Source of the DNA: Sporolactobacillus sp. THM7-7
Lineage (GTDB): Bacteria; Bacillota; Bacilli; Bacillales; Sporolactobacillaceae
Direction of reading: 5' to 3'
Assembly (NCBI RefSeq): GCF_004153225.1
Contig: NZ_SEMB01000001.1
Span: forward strand, 43,934-107,933
Length of the DNA stretch: 64,000 nt
This document shows, piece after piece, positions 17,341-27,522 of this stretch; position 1 is the first letter of the stretch, and each line of letters opens with the position of its first letter. The notes below the pieces were generated by a model. That model was not told the origin of the DNA, made no database searches, and was given only the letters and a program-made list of their open reading frames with translations. Position numbers and translations under genes: made by a program.

Positions 17341-18235
17341 TTCTTTTTTCCTCCTCCGAAAATTTTTCCAGCAATAGTTCCGAGAGAACGTTAGCGATGA
17401 TTCGACCGGCTGTCTTCGGGGCGACCAGACCGGGAAGACCCGGGGTAATGATCGCTTTAATGCCGCGCTTTTTGGCATAACGAAAATCCGTTCCGCCAGG
17501 AAGGGAAGCAACATCGAGAATAAAGCTGCTCGCCGGCATATGCGACAGCACCTGGCTGGTCAGCACCATTGCAGGAATCGTGTTGATACAGATTTCCGCG
17601 TCCTGGACTTGAGATGCCAGATCTTTAATATAAAACGATTCAACCCCCATCTCGAAAGCGCGAGCCAGATGCTCAGGGCGGCGGACGCCTACCTTGACGG
17701 AAGCGCCGAGCGCCGAAAACGCCCGAACAAGACTCAGCCCCGTGCGTCCGAGCCCGAGAATAATGACATTTGCGCCATGGATCGTTATGTCTGTATGCTG
17801 AATCACCATCATGATCGATCCTTCGACGGTTGGAATGGAATTGTATATCGCCACATCGTCACGCTCGAACAGTTTCACGACTTCCCGCCCAGCCTCGAGC
17901 GAGACTTGGTCAAGATACGGAGTTGAAATTCCTGAATAAATGGTGCAATATTGCGGCGTCTCCCCCAGCCACTCTTTTGTCAGTTTGATGGTTTGGCTGG
18001 AAAATGTCGCTTCGACATGCCCTTCATCATCCGTTCCGCTGACGGGAAGAATGATACTGTCGACATCGCTCGGACGGATCTCATCCATATTCACCTTTAT
18101 GGCCCCGACAAAATTCTGGTTCAGCTGATCGAAACCGACGAGCGACAGATGGGCATCAAGCGCATTTAATTTATCGATGATTTCGATCTGCCGAGCGTCC
18201 CCTCCTAAAATCAAAATGTGCTTGTTTGTCAGCAT
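17330..18235 (-). CDS. spoVFA: Dipicolinate synthase subunit A (SpoVFA)
   Basis: This 301-residue NAD(P)-binding subunit of dipicolinate synthase oxidises the dihydrodipicolinate-pathway intermediate to dipicolinate during sporulation. It has an N-terminal segment LILGGDARQIEIID and a central Rossmann motif VIILGLGRTGLS. GGAGGG 8 nt upstream supports ATG at 18235 (B. subtilis protein 297 residues). A sigma-K-type promoter lies about 65 nt upstream, so expression is expected late in the mother cell. The next gene, spoVFB, overlaps it. Confidence 0.96.
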   Translation of the reverse strand: MLTNKHILILGGDARQIEIIDKLNALDAHLSLVGFDQLNQNFVGAIKVNMDEIRPSDVDSIILPVSGTDDEGHVEATFSSQTIKLTKEWLGETPQYCTIYSGISTPYLDQVSLEAGREVVKLFERDDVAIYNSIPTVEGSIMMVIQHTDITIHGANVIILGLGRTGLSLVRAFSALGASVKVGVRRPEHLARAFEMGVESFYIKDLASQVQDAEICINTIPAMVLTSQVLSHMPASSFILDVASLPGGTDFRYAKKRGIKAIITPGLPGLVAPKTAGRIIANVLSELLLEKFSEEEKRNDD

Positions 18236-18300
18236 CGACTTTCCCTCCGAATGGCTATTCTTTACCTGTCGGAATATAGCCGGTTTTTCTCTTAACACTT

Positions 18301-18327
18301 TATGGTATGACAGGCGCCCGCCGATGT
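18301..18327 (-). promoter_or_regulatory. sigma-K promoter of the spoVF operon
   Basis: On the minus strand AC (18326-18327), 16 nt, then CATACCATA (18301-18309) match the sigma-K consensus AC-N16-CATANNNTA exactly. It is about 65 nt before spoVFA, whose B. subtilis counterpart is sigma-K-controlled. Confidence 0.75.
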
Positions 18328-18440
18328 GAAAAGCGGAGGGGGCGGGGCAGAAAGATAACTTGCCGGCAGGCAAGGTCAAGCTGCACTGATTGAGCTTTTT
18401 GCTGGCATTTATTTCTGCATTACCGCCCATTTAAGCGGAA

Positions 18441-18484
18441 TGAAAAAGCTCCCGTGAAAATCGTCATTTGATTTTCACAGGAGC
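18441..18484 (-). terminator. mlpA terminator
   Basis: A 15-base stem (one mismatch-tolerant T/C position) with a 7-nt loop, GCTCC...GATTTTCAC...GGAGC, ends in TTTTTC. It lies 42 nt beyond the mlpA stop codon and isolates mlpA from spoVF. Confidence 0.95.
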
Positions 18485-18526
18485 GTTATGAGTGATGGAT
18501 AAACCATGAAACCGTGCCTGTTTGGT

Positions 18527-19768
18527 TCATCCTATTAGAGCAGCCGGCATCTCTCCAGTCGGACTGACGATCGAGCAGGAGTACGGACCGCTGAAAATCA
18601 GTTTCGCGACACGCTGCACATCATTAAGTGTCACCGTATCGATTTTTTTTATCATTTCGTCGATCGACAGTTCGCGGCCGAGATACATTTCGTTTTTTGC
18701 ATTTTGCCCCATCCGGCTATTCGTACTCTCAAGTCCGAAAAGGATACTGCCTTTGATCTGCGCCTTGCTGCTTTCAAGTTCTTTATCGGTAAGCCCCTTC
18801 TTTGTCAGCTCATCAATAATGTGAAGAATGGATTTCCCAAGTTCCTCCACTTTCCCGGCCGCTGCTGCCCCATAAATCGTCAGAAGCCCGCTGTCCTTAA
18901 AAGCCGTGTGGAACGAAAAAACGGAGTAGGCCAGGCTGAGTTCTTCACGGATTTTCTGAAACAATCGGCTGCTCATGCTCCCGCCGAGCGCATTGTTCAG
19001 CACCATCAAAGGAACCATGGCTTCATCCGAACTCGGGACGCCTTCGAAACCGAAGCAGACATGCGCTTGTTCCGTCTCCTTTTTTCGAGCGATTTTCCCC
19101 GGAGAGAAAGAGGGGGCCGGCTGGCGTTCTTCCGCTTCAGGTACCTTATAGTCCATAAAGATATCCTCTACAGTCTGGATGAAGTCTTCATTCACCCGAC
19201 CGGCCACGGAGACAACAATATTATCCGGCGTGTAATGTGTATGCATATGTTTCTTTAAATCATCGGGGCCAAAATCCGCCAGCGTCTTCTTGGTTCCAAG
19301 AATCGGGTAGCCAAGCGGATGATGGGCAAAACTCGCTGCGCTGAGCAGATCATGAACGAGATCGTCCGGCGAGTCTTCATACATTTTAATCTCTTCCCCA
19401 ATGACCTGCTTTTCTTTTTCAAGCTCCCCCCGGTCAAAACGGGAATGAAAGAGCATATCGGCAAGAATAGTCAAGGCATAGGGGGCGTCGCTGTCCATCA
19501 CTTTGGCATAATAACACGTACATTCCTTCGATGTAAAAGCGTTAACCTGGCCACCGATCCGGTCAAAGGCTTCGGCTATCTCGCGGGCGCTTCGCGTCTT
19601 CGTTCCTTTGAACAGCATGTGTTCGATAAAATGGGAAATCCCGTTGTTCGACACATTTTCATAACGCGAGCCGGTCCCGACCCAAATGCCCATGCTGACT
19701 GAACGAACGTAAGGTATTTTTTCCAGCAGTATACGGATGCCATTGGCACACCGATGTTTGATGACCAC
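18527..19768 (-). CDS. mlpA: M16-family zinc protease MlpA
   Basis: This 413-residue processing-peptidase-like protease has the intact zinc motif HFIEH at residues 46-50 (H46, E49, H50) and the distal Glu region. It corresponds to B. subtilis MlpA (YmxG), implicated in negative control of protease gene expression. The start is taken as GTG at 19768, with AGGGGG upstream, giving the family N-terminus; 16 extra in-frame codons upstream are possible. It has its own promoter and strong terminator. ymxH and ylxY, neighbours in B. subtilis, are missing. Confidence 0.92.
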   Translation of the reverse strand: MVIKHRCANGIRILLEKIPYVRSVSMGIWVGTGSRYENVSNNGISHFIEHMLFKGTKTRSAREIAEAFDRIGGQVNAFTSKECTCYYAKVMDSDAPYALTILADMLFHSRFDRGELEKEKQVIGEEIKMYEDSPDDLVHDLLSAASFAHHPLGYPILGTKKTLADFGPDDLKKHMHTHYTPDNIVVSVAGRVNEDFIQTVEDIFMDYKVPEAEERQPAPSFSPGKIARKKETEQAHVCFGFEGVPSSDEAMVPLMVLNNALGGSMSSRLFQKIREELSLAYSVFSFHTAFKDSGLLTIYGAAAAGKVEELGKSILHIIDELTKKGLTDKELESSKAQIKGSILFGLESTNSRMGQNAKNEMYLGRELSIDEMIKKIDTVTLNDVQRVAKLIFSGPYSCSIVSPTGEMPAALIG

Positions 19769-19814
19769 AGATGAGTCCCCCTGTCTCTCTTTCTTTCCCG
19801 TTTCGCGTCTGTTC

Positions 19815-19844
19815 AAAAAGACGCATGCGTTTCTCCCCGTCTTT
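19815..19844 (-). promoter_or_regulatory. terminator-like hairpin in the mlpA leader
   Basis: In the about 135-nt leader, AAAGACG pairs with CGTCTTT across a 16-nt loop containing the ACGCATGCGT palindrome, followed by TTTTT. It lies between the promoter and the ribosome site, so it could act as an attenuator. Confidence 0.4.
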
Positions 19845-19909
19845 CACCCCGGGCGAAAGGTCCCGCTCTTTTTCCCGGGTTTTTCAAGAACCTTTATAAA
19901 TTACTATAT

Positions 19910-19938
19910 AATATAGCACGACAACATCATGCGGACAA
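19910..19938 (-). promoter_or_regulatory. mlpA promoter
   Basis: TTGTCC (19933-19938), a 17-nt spacer and TATATT (19910-19915) lie on the minus strand in an AT-rich stretch. Confidence 0.65.
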
Positions 19939-19995
19939 TTATTTTCCCTTTTTCTCTCTTTTTCGCAGAAAGTATTTTGTCCCCGTGATGGGACA

Positions 19996-20021
19996 TAAAA
20001 AAAAGCAGGTCTGTGACCGGC
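19996..20021 (-). terminator. pnp terminator
   Basis: The hairpin GCCGGTC-ACA-GACCTGC with one mismatch is followed by eight T on the minus strand, 36 nt after the pnp stop codon. Confidence 0.8.
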
Positions 20022-20057
20022 CTCTCACTCGGTGTATGTTACGGATCCTGAAAATTT

Positions 20058-22181
20058 TTAAGGGACATTCGGTTCTTTCTCAGGCTCCGCTAATGCGTCT
20101 TTGCGCGACAGTTTAATTCTCCCGTGGTGATCGATCTCCATAACTTTCACTCGCAGCGTGTCGCCGATCTGAACGACATCCTCCACTTTATCTACGCGCT
20201 TGCTATCCAGCTTGGAAATGTGCACAAGACCGTCCGTATTCCCGAACAGATGGACAAACGCACCGAATTTTTCAATCCGTTTCACGGTCCCAACGTAGAT
20301 TTCTCCGACTTTGACCTCCCGAACCAGATCCGCAATCATTTTTTCCGCCTGGCGGTTTTTATCCTCGTTAACCGACGTAATGATGATCGAACCGTCCTGT
20401 TCGATATCGATCTTGACATCTGTCCGGTCGATAATCTTATTGATGTTTTTCCCATTCTGTCCGATCACGTCGCGTATTTTACCGGGATTAATCGACATTT
20501 TTAAAATTTTCGGTGCGAAAGCGGAAAGGCAATCGCGTGGTTCGGGAATCGCCGCAAGCATCGTCCGCAAAATTTTCATCCGTCCTTCTCTCGCCTGCTT
20601 CAGCGCCCGGGACAGAATTTCCCGGCTGACCCCCGAAATCTTAATGTCCATTTGGAGTGCTGTTACGCCTTTTTCCGTACCGGCGCATTTAAAATCCATA
20701 TCCCCGAGCGCATCTTCAATACCTTGAATATCCGTTAGGACGACAACATCGCGTCCGTGTTTCACAAGCCCCATGGCAATGCCTGCTACCGGAGCCTTGA
20801 TCGGAACGCCGGCATCCATCAGAGCCAGTGTGCTGCCGCAAATGCTCGCCTGCGAGGACGAGCCGTTAGACTCGAGTACTTCCGAAACACAGCGGATCGT
20901 GTACGGAAATTCCTTTTCAGAAGGAATCACCGGCTCGAGCGCGCGTTCGCCGAGCGCACCATGGCCGATCTCCCTCCGGCCGGGCGATCGGACCGGCCGG
21001 GCTTCGCCGACACTGAACCCCGGAAAATTGTAATGGTGCATAAATCTTTTTGATTCCTCAGGAGTAAATGCGTCAAGCATCTGAACATCGCCGAGCGGAC
21101 CGAGCGTACAAACGCTCAGGGCTTGCGTCTGCCCTCGGGTAAACAGACCGGAGCCGTGCGTCCGCGGAAGCAGACCGACGCGTGCGGACAGCGGCCGGAT
21201 TTCATCGGTCGCACGGCCGTCGGGACGTAAATGCTGACGGACGATCATCCGGCGCACTTCTTCCTTCAAAATCTTGTGCAGAACCGCTTCAACAAGCACC
21301 ATATCAACCGGCTCTTCCGATTCTCCGTTTTCCTTTTTGAAAACGGCGAGAACCGATTCGTTGACCGCTCGAACCGCTGCCTCGCGTGCCTTTTTTTCTT
21401 TCGTCCGGACCGCCTCGCCCAGCCGATCGCCGGCAAGACTGCGAATCCGCTGAAAGAGCGCGTCGCTCGCTTTAAAAAGCGGGACATCCATCTTTTCTTT
21501 TCCGGCTTCCGCAATCATTTGCTTCTGAAAACGAATGAGTTTCTTAATCTCTTCATGGGCGAACATAATCGCGTCAAGCATCGCTTCTTCCGGAACCTGA
21601 TCGGCGCCGGCTTCTACCATGTTGACGGCTTCTTCCGTTCCCGCTACCGTCAGATGCAGATCGCTTTTTCTATCCTGCTCGATAGTCGGATTCACGACAA
21701 ACACCCCGTTTACCCGCCCGACGGTGACACCTGCGATCGGTTCTTTGAAGGGCAGATCGGAGATGGAAAGAGCGATGGAGGACCCGAGCATGGCGGCCAT
21801 CGGGGCACTGCAGTCCTGTTCAAGACTCAGTACCATGTTCAAAATTTGCACCTCATTGCGGAATCCTTCCGGAAAAAGAGGACGGATTGGACGGTCGATA
21901 AGCCGTGCGGCCAGCGTCGCCTTATCGCTCGGCCGGCCTTCTCTTTTTATAAAACCGCCGGGGATTTTACCGACTGCATAGGCCCTTTCTTCATAATTGA
22001 CCGTCAGCGGAAAAAACGCTCCTTCTTTCGGCTCTTTCGAAGCGGTTGCCGTTGAAAGAATGACGGTGTCGCCGTAATACACGAGAGCGGCGCCATTCGC
22101 CTGCTTTGCAACTTCGCCAATCTCTACACGCAGCGGACGGCCGGCCCAATCCATATGATATATATGCTTCTTCTGATCCAT
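20058..22181 (-). CDS. pnp: Polynucleotide phosphorylase PNPase
   Basis: PNPase is the 3'-5' phosphorolytic exoribonuclease central to mRNA decay, active as a homotrimer. The 707-residue product has two RNase PH domains, a helical linker, a KH domain ([21 protein letters not shown] region, about residues 555-615) and a C-terminal S1 domain ([20 protein letters not shown]). The start is ATG at 22181, with AGAGGTG 9 nt upstream (B. subtilis 705 residues). It lies downstream of rpsO, separated by a strong terminator, so readthrough or processing may matter. Confidence 0.98.
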   Translation of the reverse strand: MDQKKHIYHMDWAGRPLRVEIGEVAKQANGAALVYYGDTVILSTATASKEPKEGAFFPLTVNYEERAYAVGKIPGGFIKREGRPSDKATLAARLIDRPIRPLFPEGFRNEVQILNMVLSLEQDCSAPMAAMLGSSIALSISDLPFKEPIAGVTVGRVNGVFVVNPTIEQDRKSDLHLTVAGTEEAVNMVEAGADQVPEEAMLDAIMFAHEEIKKLIRFQKQMIAEAGKEKMDVPLFKASDALFQRIRSLAGDRLGEAVRTKEKKAREAAVRAVNESVLAVFKKENGESEEPVDMVLVEAVLHKILKEEVRRMIVRQHLRPDGRATDEIRPLSARVGLLPRTHGSGLFTRGQTQALSVCTLGPLGDVQMLDAFTPEESKRFMHHYNFPGFSVGEARPVRSPGRREIGHGALGERALEPVIPSEKEFPYTIRCVSEVLESNGSSSQASICGSTLALMDAGVPIKAPVAGIAMGLVKHGRDVVVLTDIQGIEDALGDMDFKCAGTEKGVTALQMDIKISGVSREILSRALKQAREGRMKILRTMLAAIPEPRDCLSAFAPKILKMSINPGKIRDVIGQNGKNINKIIDRTDVKIDIEQDGSIIITSVNEDKNRQAEKMIADLVREVKVGEIYVGTVKRIEKFGAFVHLFGNTDGLVHISKLDSKRVDKVEDVVQIGDTLRVKVMEIDHHGRIKLSRKDALAEPEKEPNVP

Positions 22182-22248
22182 GTCTCGATACACCTCTTTT
22201 CTACAATCCAACAGCGTATCCGCACCGGATAAAACATTTTTGTTCAGC

Positions 22249-22275
22249 AAAAAAGCGGGACATCTCCCGCTTTTT
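22249..22275 (-). terminator. rpsO terminator
   Basis: AAAAAGCGGGA-GATG-TCCCGCTTTTTT on the minus strand, 9 nt after rpsO, is a classic strong intrinsic terminator ahead of pnp. Confidence 0.95.
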
Positions 22276-22283
22276 CAAAGTTT

Positions 22284-22553
22284 TTATCGACGCAGACCCA
22301 GTCGGTTGATCAACTCGCGATAACGTTTCACATCTTTGTCACGCAAGTAGGTCAGAAGATTTCTACGTTTGCCGACCATTTTCAGCAGACCGCGTCTCGA
22401 ATGATGATCTTTCTTATGTGTTTTCAGATGCTCATTCAGTGTGTTAATCTGTTCCGTCAGCACAGCGACCTGAACTTCGGGAGAACCGGTATCGTTCTCA
22501 TGTGTCCGAAATTCATGAATTAATTGCGTTTTGCGCTCTTTTGTCAATGCCAT
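22284..22553 (-). CDS. rpsO: Ribosomal protein S15
   Basis: This 89-residue S15 binds the 16S rRNA central domain early in 30S assembly. The sequence is typical ([47 protein letters not shown]). GGGAGGTG precedes ATG at 22553; an in-frame ATG four codons upstream overlaps the ribosome site. It has a dedicated promoter just upstream and a strong terminator, as in the conserved rpsO-pnp arrangement. Confidence 0.98.
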   Translation of the reverse strand: MALTKERKTQLIHEFRTHENDTGSPEVQVAVLTEQINTLNEHLKTHKKDHHSRRGLLKMVGKRRNLLTYLRDKDVKRYRELINRLGLRR

Positions 22554-22655
22554 GCGCGTTTTCACCTCCCTGTTTCAAATCCCCGCAGGCTCAGACGCCG
22601 CCGGTGAAACGGACGTCCGGGCATGGGTTCCTGTACAACTTCCGTGCACTTTGCT

Positions 22656-22684
22656 ATCATACATGTTTTTCTCCGGTAATTCAA
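22656..22684 (-). promoter_or_regulatory. rpsO promoter
   Basis: TTGAAT (22679-22684), a 17-nt spacer and TATGAT (22656-22661) on the minus strand. The -35 box lies 15 nt beyond the ribF stop codon. The leader is about 95 nt. Confidence 0.65.
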
Positions 22685-22699
22685 GCTGGATTTCGCCTT

Positions 22700-23662
22700 T
22701 TACCGGGAATCCGCACGTTCCGAAGAAAAAAAGTCCATCGCCTGCGCCTTATCTTTTTCCATCTGGCGGATCAGGGCATCCGCGTTTGAAAATTTTTCCT
22801 CTCCACGAAGCCTCTGATACCAATCGACGGAAACTTTCTGATCATATAGGGATCCGTCAAAATCAAGTACGTGCACTTCCACGATAGATTCCGCATGAGC
22901 CTCATCGTAAAAAGTCGGTCTCGTCCCGATGCTGCAGACGCCTTCCAGCGACTTCCCGAAGGCGTTCAGTCTGACGACATAAATGCCATTCGGCGGCATC
23001 ATAAAGGGATCTTTTGATTGGATATTGGCCGTTGGAAATCCGAGTGTCCGTCCCCGCTTATCTCCATGGACGACAACCCCGGTTGTCCGGTAGGGACGGC
23101 CAAGAAGAGACGCGGCCTCATCCATCGCTCCCGCCGAAATCTTCTCGCGAATATGCGATGTACTCACTTTCTCTCCGTACATTTCAACTTTCGGAACGAC
23201 AGAGAAACGGAACATACTCCGGGACAAAGATTCAATATTGTTCATATTGCCCTTGGCCATCCGTCCAAAAGTAAAATCGTAACCGGCGACAACATGCTTG
23301 GCGTGCAGTTTAATTAAATAATTATCGACAAATTCCTGCGGCGAAAGTTGACTGAAAGAATGATCAAACCGGACAAAGTACAGTTGATCGACGCCGAGCC
23401 GCCCAATCAGATCGGCTTTCATTTCAAGCGGCGTGAGACAATCCTCTCTCTTCCTCGACGGACTAAGAATAACCGAAGGATGGGGATGAAAAGTCATAAC
23501 TGCCGAGAGAAGTCCTCTTTCTTTCGCCACTTGCACCGCTTTTTCAATCACTTTCTGATGGCCGAGATGCACGCCGTCAAAAAAGCCTAAAGCAATTACT
23601 TTTTCATTGCTGTCGTCCATTTCGGGTGGCTTTTCCAAAAAAAACGTCTCCAATGCAGGCAC
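22700..23662 (-). CDS. ribF: Bifunctional riboflavin kinase / FAD synthetase
   Basis: This protein converts riboflavin to FMN and then FAD. The N-terminal nucleotidyltransferase domain has ALGFFDGVHLGHQ (about residues 24-36). The C-terminal flavokinase domain starts near residue 185 (GRPYRTTGVV, GDKRGRTLGFPTANI). The length is about 320 residues, close to B. subtilis RibC (316). The start is uncertain: GTG at 23662 is used here, but TTG at 23653 has a better-spaced GAAGGTG. It follows truB by about 46 bp, consistent with the conserved truB-ribF operon. Confidence 0.95.
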   Translation of the reverse strand: MPALETFFLEKPPEMDDSNEKVIALGFFDGVHLGHQKVIEKAVQVAKERGLLSAVMTFHPHPSVILSPSRKREDCLTPLEMKADLIGRLGVDQLYFVRFDHSFSQLSPQEFVDNYLIKLHAKHVVAGYDFTFGRMAKGNMNNIESLSRSMFRFSVVPKVEMYGEKVSTSHIREKISAGAMDEAASLLGRPYRTTGVVVHGDKRGRTLGFPTANIQSKDPFMMPPNGIYVVRLNAFGKSLEGVCSIGTRPTFYDEAHAESIVEVHVLDFDGSLYDQKVSVDWYQRLRGEEKFSNADALIRQMEKDKAQAMDFFSSERADSR

Positions 23663-23708
23663 CTTCTATTCTAGTAAACTAAAGCATCTGTCTTTGGCTG
23701 AAAAAAAG

Positions 23709-24623
23709 CTAAGATTTTCCGGTCACCAAAACTTTCTCCGGTTTAACGAGACCTTTTCTCTCAGGATGACGCCGGTAAATCGCCAGGCAGTCTCCCTTTG
23801 CATTATAAACTGCATAAGCGTGATCCCGAAATCCTTCCGGAGCCGGAAGAACCGCCCCGCAGGCTACCTTCTCGGCAATCGCATCGTCTACGGTCCAGCG
23901 GTCTAAGTGAGTAAGGCCGGATTCCATCGGTTTGATTGATTTGAAAAAATTTCCGTCTGCCAGCCGGGCTTTAATTTGCTCGAAAGTCAGACAGTCTTCG
24001 ATTGTAAAAGGTCCGGCTTTTGTCCGTGTCAATGATAGGAGATGAGCCGGAAACCCGAGCGCCCGGCCGATATCTACAGCCAGTGTACGGACATAAGTGC
24101 CTTTGCTGCAGGACACCTCGAAAGGAATGATCTCTGTAAAACATGCCGACTCGCTGTCCAGAGCCAAATCATAGATCTGCACCCGTCTGAACGGGCGCCG
24201 AACGGACAAACCTTCCCGTGCGTACTCGTACAGCTTTTTGCCATTCACCTTCACCGCCGAATACATCGGCGGCGCCTGTCGGATCTCCCCCCGAAACCGG
24301 GCGAAGACGCGTTCGATTCTTTCTCTATCGATGGAACCGGCGACTTCCGACGTTTCAACGACCGCTCCGCTTGCGTCTTCCGTTGTCGTCGCCATGCCGA
24401 GACGAATTTTTCCTTTATACGTTTTTCCGTAGTCGAGCAGGTATTGTGCCACTTTTGTCGCTTTTCCGAGGCAGAGAATAAGCACCCCGTCCACATCCGG
24501 ATCAAGTGTTCCGGTATGTCCGACTTTACGGATTCCAAGCCATTTCCGAAGACGGGCGACACAATCATGGGATGTCATACCGTGCGGTTTATAAAGCGGC
24601 AAAAGTCCGTCGAAATGAGGCAT
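23709..24623 (-). CDS. truB: tRNA pseudouridine-55 synthase TruB
   Basis: TruB makes pseudouridine 55 in the T-loop of tRNAs. The 304-residue product starts with the family N-terminus (GLLPLYKPHGMTSHD) and carries the catalytic aspartate D41 in GHTGTLDPDVDG. A PUA-like C-terminal region is present. GGAGAGGAG precedes ATG at 24623; a 52-codon upstream extension overlapping rbfA is rejected. It continues the infB-ylxP-rbfA operon. Confidence 0.96.
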   Translation of the reverse strand: MPHFDGLLPLYKPHGMTSHDCVARLRKWLGIRKVGHTGTLDPDVDGVLILCLGKATKVAQYLLDYGKTYKGKIRLGMATTTEDASGAVVETSEVAGSIDRERIERVFARFRGEIRQAPPMYSAVKVNGKKLYEYAREGLSVRRPFRRVQIYDLALDSESACFTEIIPFEVSCSKGTYVRTLAVDIGRALGFPAHLLSLTRTKAGPFTIEDCLTFEQIKARLADGNFFKSIKPMESGLTHLDRWTVDDAIAEKVACGAVLPAPEGFRDHAYAVYNAKGDCLAIYRRHPERKGLVKPEKVLVTGKS

Positions 24624-24651
24624 GCTTAAACTCCTCTCCTTGGCCGAAAAC

Positions 24652-25005
24652 TTAAGATTCGTTTCTCCGGTGCAAGTCGCTGATGAGCTTATCGATGTGC
24701 GTACCGTATTCAATAGAATGATCCGCTTTAAATTGAATGTCCGGCGTTTTTCTGAGACGAATCCGTTTGCCGATTTCACTGCGAATAAAACCTTTCGCTT
24801 TATTCAGCCCTTCAAGTGTCGCTGCCTGCTTGTCTTTATCGCCAAGAATGCTGACAAAAACGGTTGCCTCCTGGAGATCGCCGGTCACGTCGACCCCAGT
24901 CACCGTCACAAAACCGACACGCGGGTCTTTCAGACGATGCTCAATGATGTCGCTCATTTCTTTCTTCATTTGTTCCGCGACACGATGTACCCGTAAATTT
25001 GCCAT
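24652..25005 (-). CDS. rbfA: Ribosome-binding factor A
   Basis: This 117-residue KH-fold maturation factor for the 30S subunit binds near the 5' helix of 16S rRNA and is needed for cold growth in model bacteria. It shows the family segments [22 protein letters not shown] and [20 protein letters not shown] precedes the ATG. It lies between ylxP and truB, in the order conserved across Bacillales. Confidence 0.96.
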   Translation of the reverse strand: MANLRVHRVAEQMKKEMSDIIEHRLKDPRVGFVTVTGVDVTGDLQEATVFVSILGDKDKQAATLEGLNKAKGFIRSEIGKRIRLRKTPDIQFKADHSIEYGTHIDKLISDLHRRNES

Positions 25006-25023
25006 GGGTGTTCGCCCTCCTTC

Positions 25024-25305
25024 TCAAAACCATTCATAAACCGTATCCGTCCGCTCGATGTCTACGCGTCCGTCGATCAAAGACAGGGCCCGTGCCAGCT
25101 CCTGCTCCACACGCACCTTCGACGTGCCGACAGAGACGAAAGCAAGCCGGGTACGCTGCCAGGCGTCCTGAAAATCAATTTCACTGGCTGCGACATTGCG
25201 TCCGTTTGTCGCTTTCCGAAGAATGCTCAAAATGACGGAACGCTTATCCTTCAGCGACTGGGCGCTGTAAAGCATGCACTCGCACCGAACCGAACCGATG
25301 ATCAT
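25024..25305 (-). CDS. ylxP: DUF503 protein YlxP
   Basis: This 93-residue DUF503 protein has the consensus start [21 protein letters not shown] and a [17 protein letters not shown] segment. It has a ferredoxin-like fold by family. Its role is not established; the fixed position between infB and rbfA suggests a link to translation or ribosome assembly. The ATG overlaps the infB stop codon (ATGA), implying translational coupling. Confidence 0.9.
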   Translation of the reverse strand: MIIGSVRCECMLYSAQSLKDKRSVILSILRKATNGRNVAASEIDFQDAWQRTRLAFVSVGTSKVRVEQELARALSLIDGRVDIERTDTVYEWF

Positions 25306-27518
25306 TTCGGCTGAACTTCCTCCATGACAAAGGCTTCCATCGTATCTCCTTCTTTAATGTCATTGAAGTTTTCAAGCGTGACACCGCATTCGTATCCGGA
25401 TTTGACCTCTCTTGCGTCATCTTTAAAACGTTTCAGCGTATCCACATGCCCCTCGTAGATCACGACCCCGTCGCGAATCAGGCGGATACCTGCATCTCTT
25501 GACACCTTGCCGTCAGTGACATAACAGCCGGCAATGGTGCCGATCCGCGACACTTTGAAAATCGTCCGGACATCGAGCTGACCGATCACCTTTTCTTTAT
25601 ATTCCGGATCCAGCATACCTTTCATAGCGGCTTTCATCTCGTCAATCGCGTCATATATGACACGGTACAGGCGGATATCCACCTTTTCTTCTTCCGCGAC
25701 ACTCTTGGCATGATTGTCCGGACGTACATTGAATCCAATGATGATCGCGTTCGATGCAGAGGCCAGAATAATATCCGATTCGCTGATCCCGCCGACTCCG
25801 GAATGGACAATATTGATTTTCACACCATCGACGTCGATTTTCCGGAGCGAACCGGCGAGCGCTTCGACCGATCCCTGAACATCCGCTTTAATAACAAGAT
25901 TAATTTCTTTCATATCGCCTTCTTTGATCTTCTCGAATAAGTCGTCCAGACTAACCTTGGAAGCCGTCTCTTTTCGTTCCGTAATCATCGCGCGCTCGGC
26001 TCTCGTCTCACCGATCTGACGCGCCTTCTTTTCATCTTCAAAGACCATGAACTGATCTCCGGCCAAAGGAACGTTGTTCAAGCCGGTAATCTCGATCGGT
26101 GTAGACGGGTCGGCTTTCTTAACGCGGCGTCCGACGTCGTTCACCATCGCACGGACACGGCCGAACGTGTTGCCGACGACAATCGGATCGCCGATTTTAA
26201 GCGTTCCGTTTTGAACGAGAAGGGTCGCGACCGGTCCTTTGCCCTTGTCCAGCTTGGCTTCGATAACCGCCCCCCGCGCGTTTCTGTCCGGGTTGGCCTT
26301 ATATTCTTCAACCTCAGCGACGAGTAGAATCATCTCAAGCAAGTCGTCGATACCGAGGCCTTTTTTTGCGGATATTTTAACAAAAATCGTGTCGCCGCCC
26401 CAGTCTTCCGGAACGAGTCCCTGTTCCGACAGCTCCTGCATGACGCGGTCAGGATTGGCGTTCGGCTTATCAATTTTATTGACAGCGACGATAATCGGCA
26501 CTTTTGCTGCGCGCGCATGATGAATCGCTTCAATCGTCTGCGGCATGACTCCATCGTCCGCAGCAACGACAAGTACCGTAATGTCTGTAATTTCGGCGCC
26601 GCGGGCACGCATCGTCGTAAACGCCGCGTGGCCCGGTGTATCGAGAAAAGTGATCTTCTTGCCGCCGTGGGTAACCTGGTAGGCACCGATATGCTGTGTA
26701 ATGCCTCCCGCTTCACCGGCCGTGACTTTCGTGTGACGGATGGAATCGAGAAGCGTTGTCTTCCCGTGATCGACATGGCCCATGATCGTGACGACCGGCG
26801 GGCGGATGATCGCAGTCTTCTCATCAATATCAAGGCCTTCATCTTCAAAATTCGCCTCGTCAACGACCACTTCATCTTCAACTGCAACGCCATAATCATC
26901 GGCGAGCAGCTCAATGGTGTCTCGGTCCAGATCCTGATTTTTCGTCGCCATGACACCAAGCGCCATCAGCTTCTTTATGATGTCTGTCGACGGACGGCCC
27001 AGTTTTTCCGCAAACTGTCCGACCGTCAGCGTTCCGGACAGGGTGATTTTTTCCGGTAATTTGATTTCCTGCCGCTGACGATTGCCACGCGTCTGACTTC
27101 CGTGCCGTTTCCTATTGAATCGGCCCCGTCTTCCGGACGTACGTCTCCCCCGGTTCGGATTATCCGGGAAATTGGCCCCCTTACCGGCGACAGGGTTACT
27201 TTTATTTTTTGATTGTTTCCGGGCCGCTCCTGAGTGTCTCTCCTTATTTTTCACAGTCTGACGTTCGTTGCGCTTCTCTTTTGTTTTTGTCTGATTCACT
27301 TGTACCTCTTCATTCTTTTTTTTCGGCTTAGCCGCTACCGCCTGATACGGTTTTGTCTTGTTTGGTTTTAATTTCTTGTTCAATTGTTTAATCGCGTTTT
27401 CTCCGATAACAGACATGTGACTCTTGACTGAAAAGCCAAGCCCTTCTAGTCTGGAAATAATTTCCTTACTTGTCATATGGTGTTCTTTTGCATATTCATA
27501 GACACGCATTTTACCCAT
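25302..27518 (-). CDS. infB: Translation initiation factor IF-2
   Basis: IF-2 is the GTPase that places initiator tRNA on the 30S subunit and promotes subunit joining. The 738-residue product has an IF2-N domain ([18 protein letters not shown]), a basic Arg/Lys-rich linker (about residues 90-170), a second IF2-N repeat, and the G domain with [17 protein letters not shown] and NKIDKP, then domains II-IV. ATG at 27518 is preceded by GGGGGTG; an upstream in-frame extension into ylxQ is rejected. It starts 4 nt after ylxQ ends. Confidence 0.98.
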   Translation of the reverse strand: MGKMRVYEYAKEHHMTSKEIISRLEGLGFSVKSHMSVIGENAIKQLNKKLKPNKTKPYQAVAAKPKKKNEEVQVNQTKTKEKRNERQTVKNKERHSGAARKQSKNKSNPVAGKGANFPDNPNRGRRTSGRRGRFNRKRHGSQTRGNRQRQEIKLPEKITLSGTLTVGQFAEKLGRPSTDIIKKLMALGVMATKNQDLDRDTIELLADDYGVAVEDEVVVDEANFEDEGLDIDEKTAIIRPPVVTIMGHVDHGKTTLLDSIRHTKVTAGEAGGITQHIGAYQVTHGGKKITFLDTPGHAAFTTMRARGAEITDITVLVVAADDGVMPQTIEAIHHARAAKVPIIVAVNKIDKPNANPDRVMQELSEQGLVPEDWGGDTIFVKISAKKGLGIDDLLEMILLVAEVEEYKANPDRNARGAVIEAKLDKGKGPVATLLVQNGTLKIGDPIVVGNTFGRVRAMVNDVGRRVKKADPSTPIEITGLNNVPLAGDQFMVFEDEKKARQIGETRAERAMITERKETASKVSLDDLFEKIKEGDMKEINLVIKADVQGSVEALAGSLRKIDVDGVKINIVHSGVGGISESDIILASASNAIIIGFNVRPDNHAKSVAEEEKVDIRLYRVIYDAIDEMKAAMKGMLDPEYKEKVIGQLDVRTIFKVSRIGTIAGCYVTDGKVSRDAGIRLIRDGVVIYEGHVDTLKRFKDDAREVKSGYECGVTLENFNDIKEGDTMEAFVMEEVQPK

Positions 27519-27522
27519 ATAT

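Noticed and set aside
18350-18400. Fifth copy of the 56-bp element
   Set aside because: The left end and CTTGCCGGCAGGCAAG hairpin resemble the family, but the right end does not match and the length cannot be fixed, so it is not listed as a copy.
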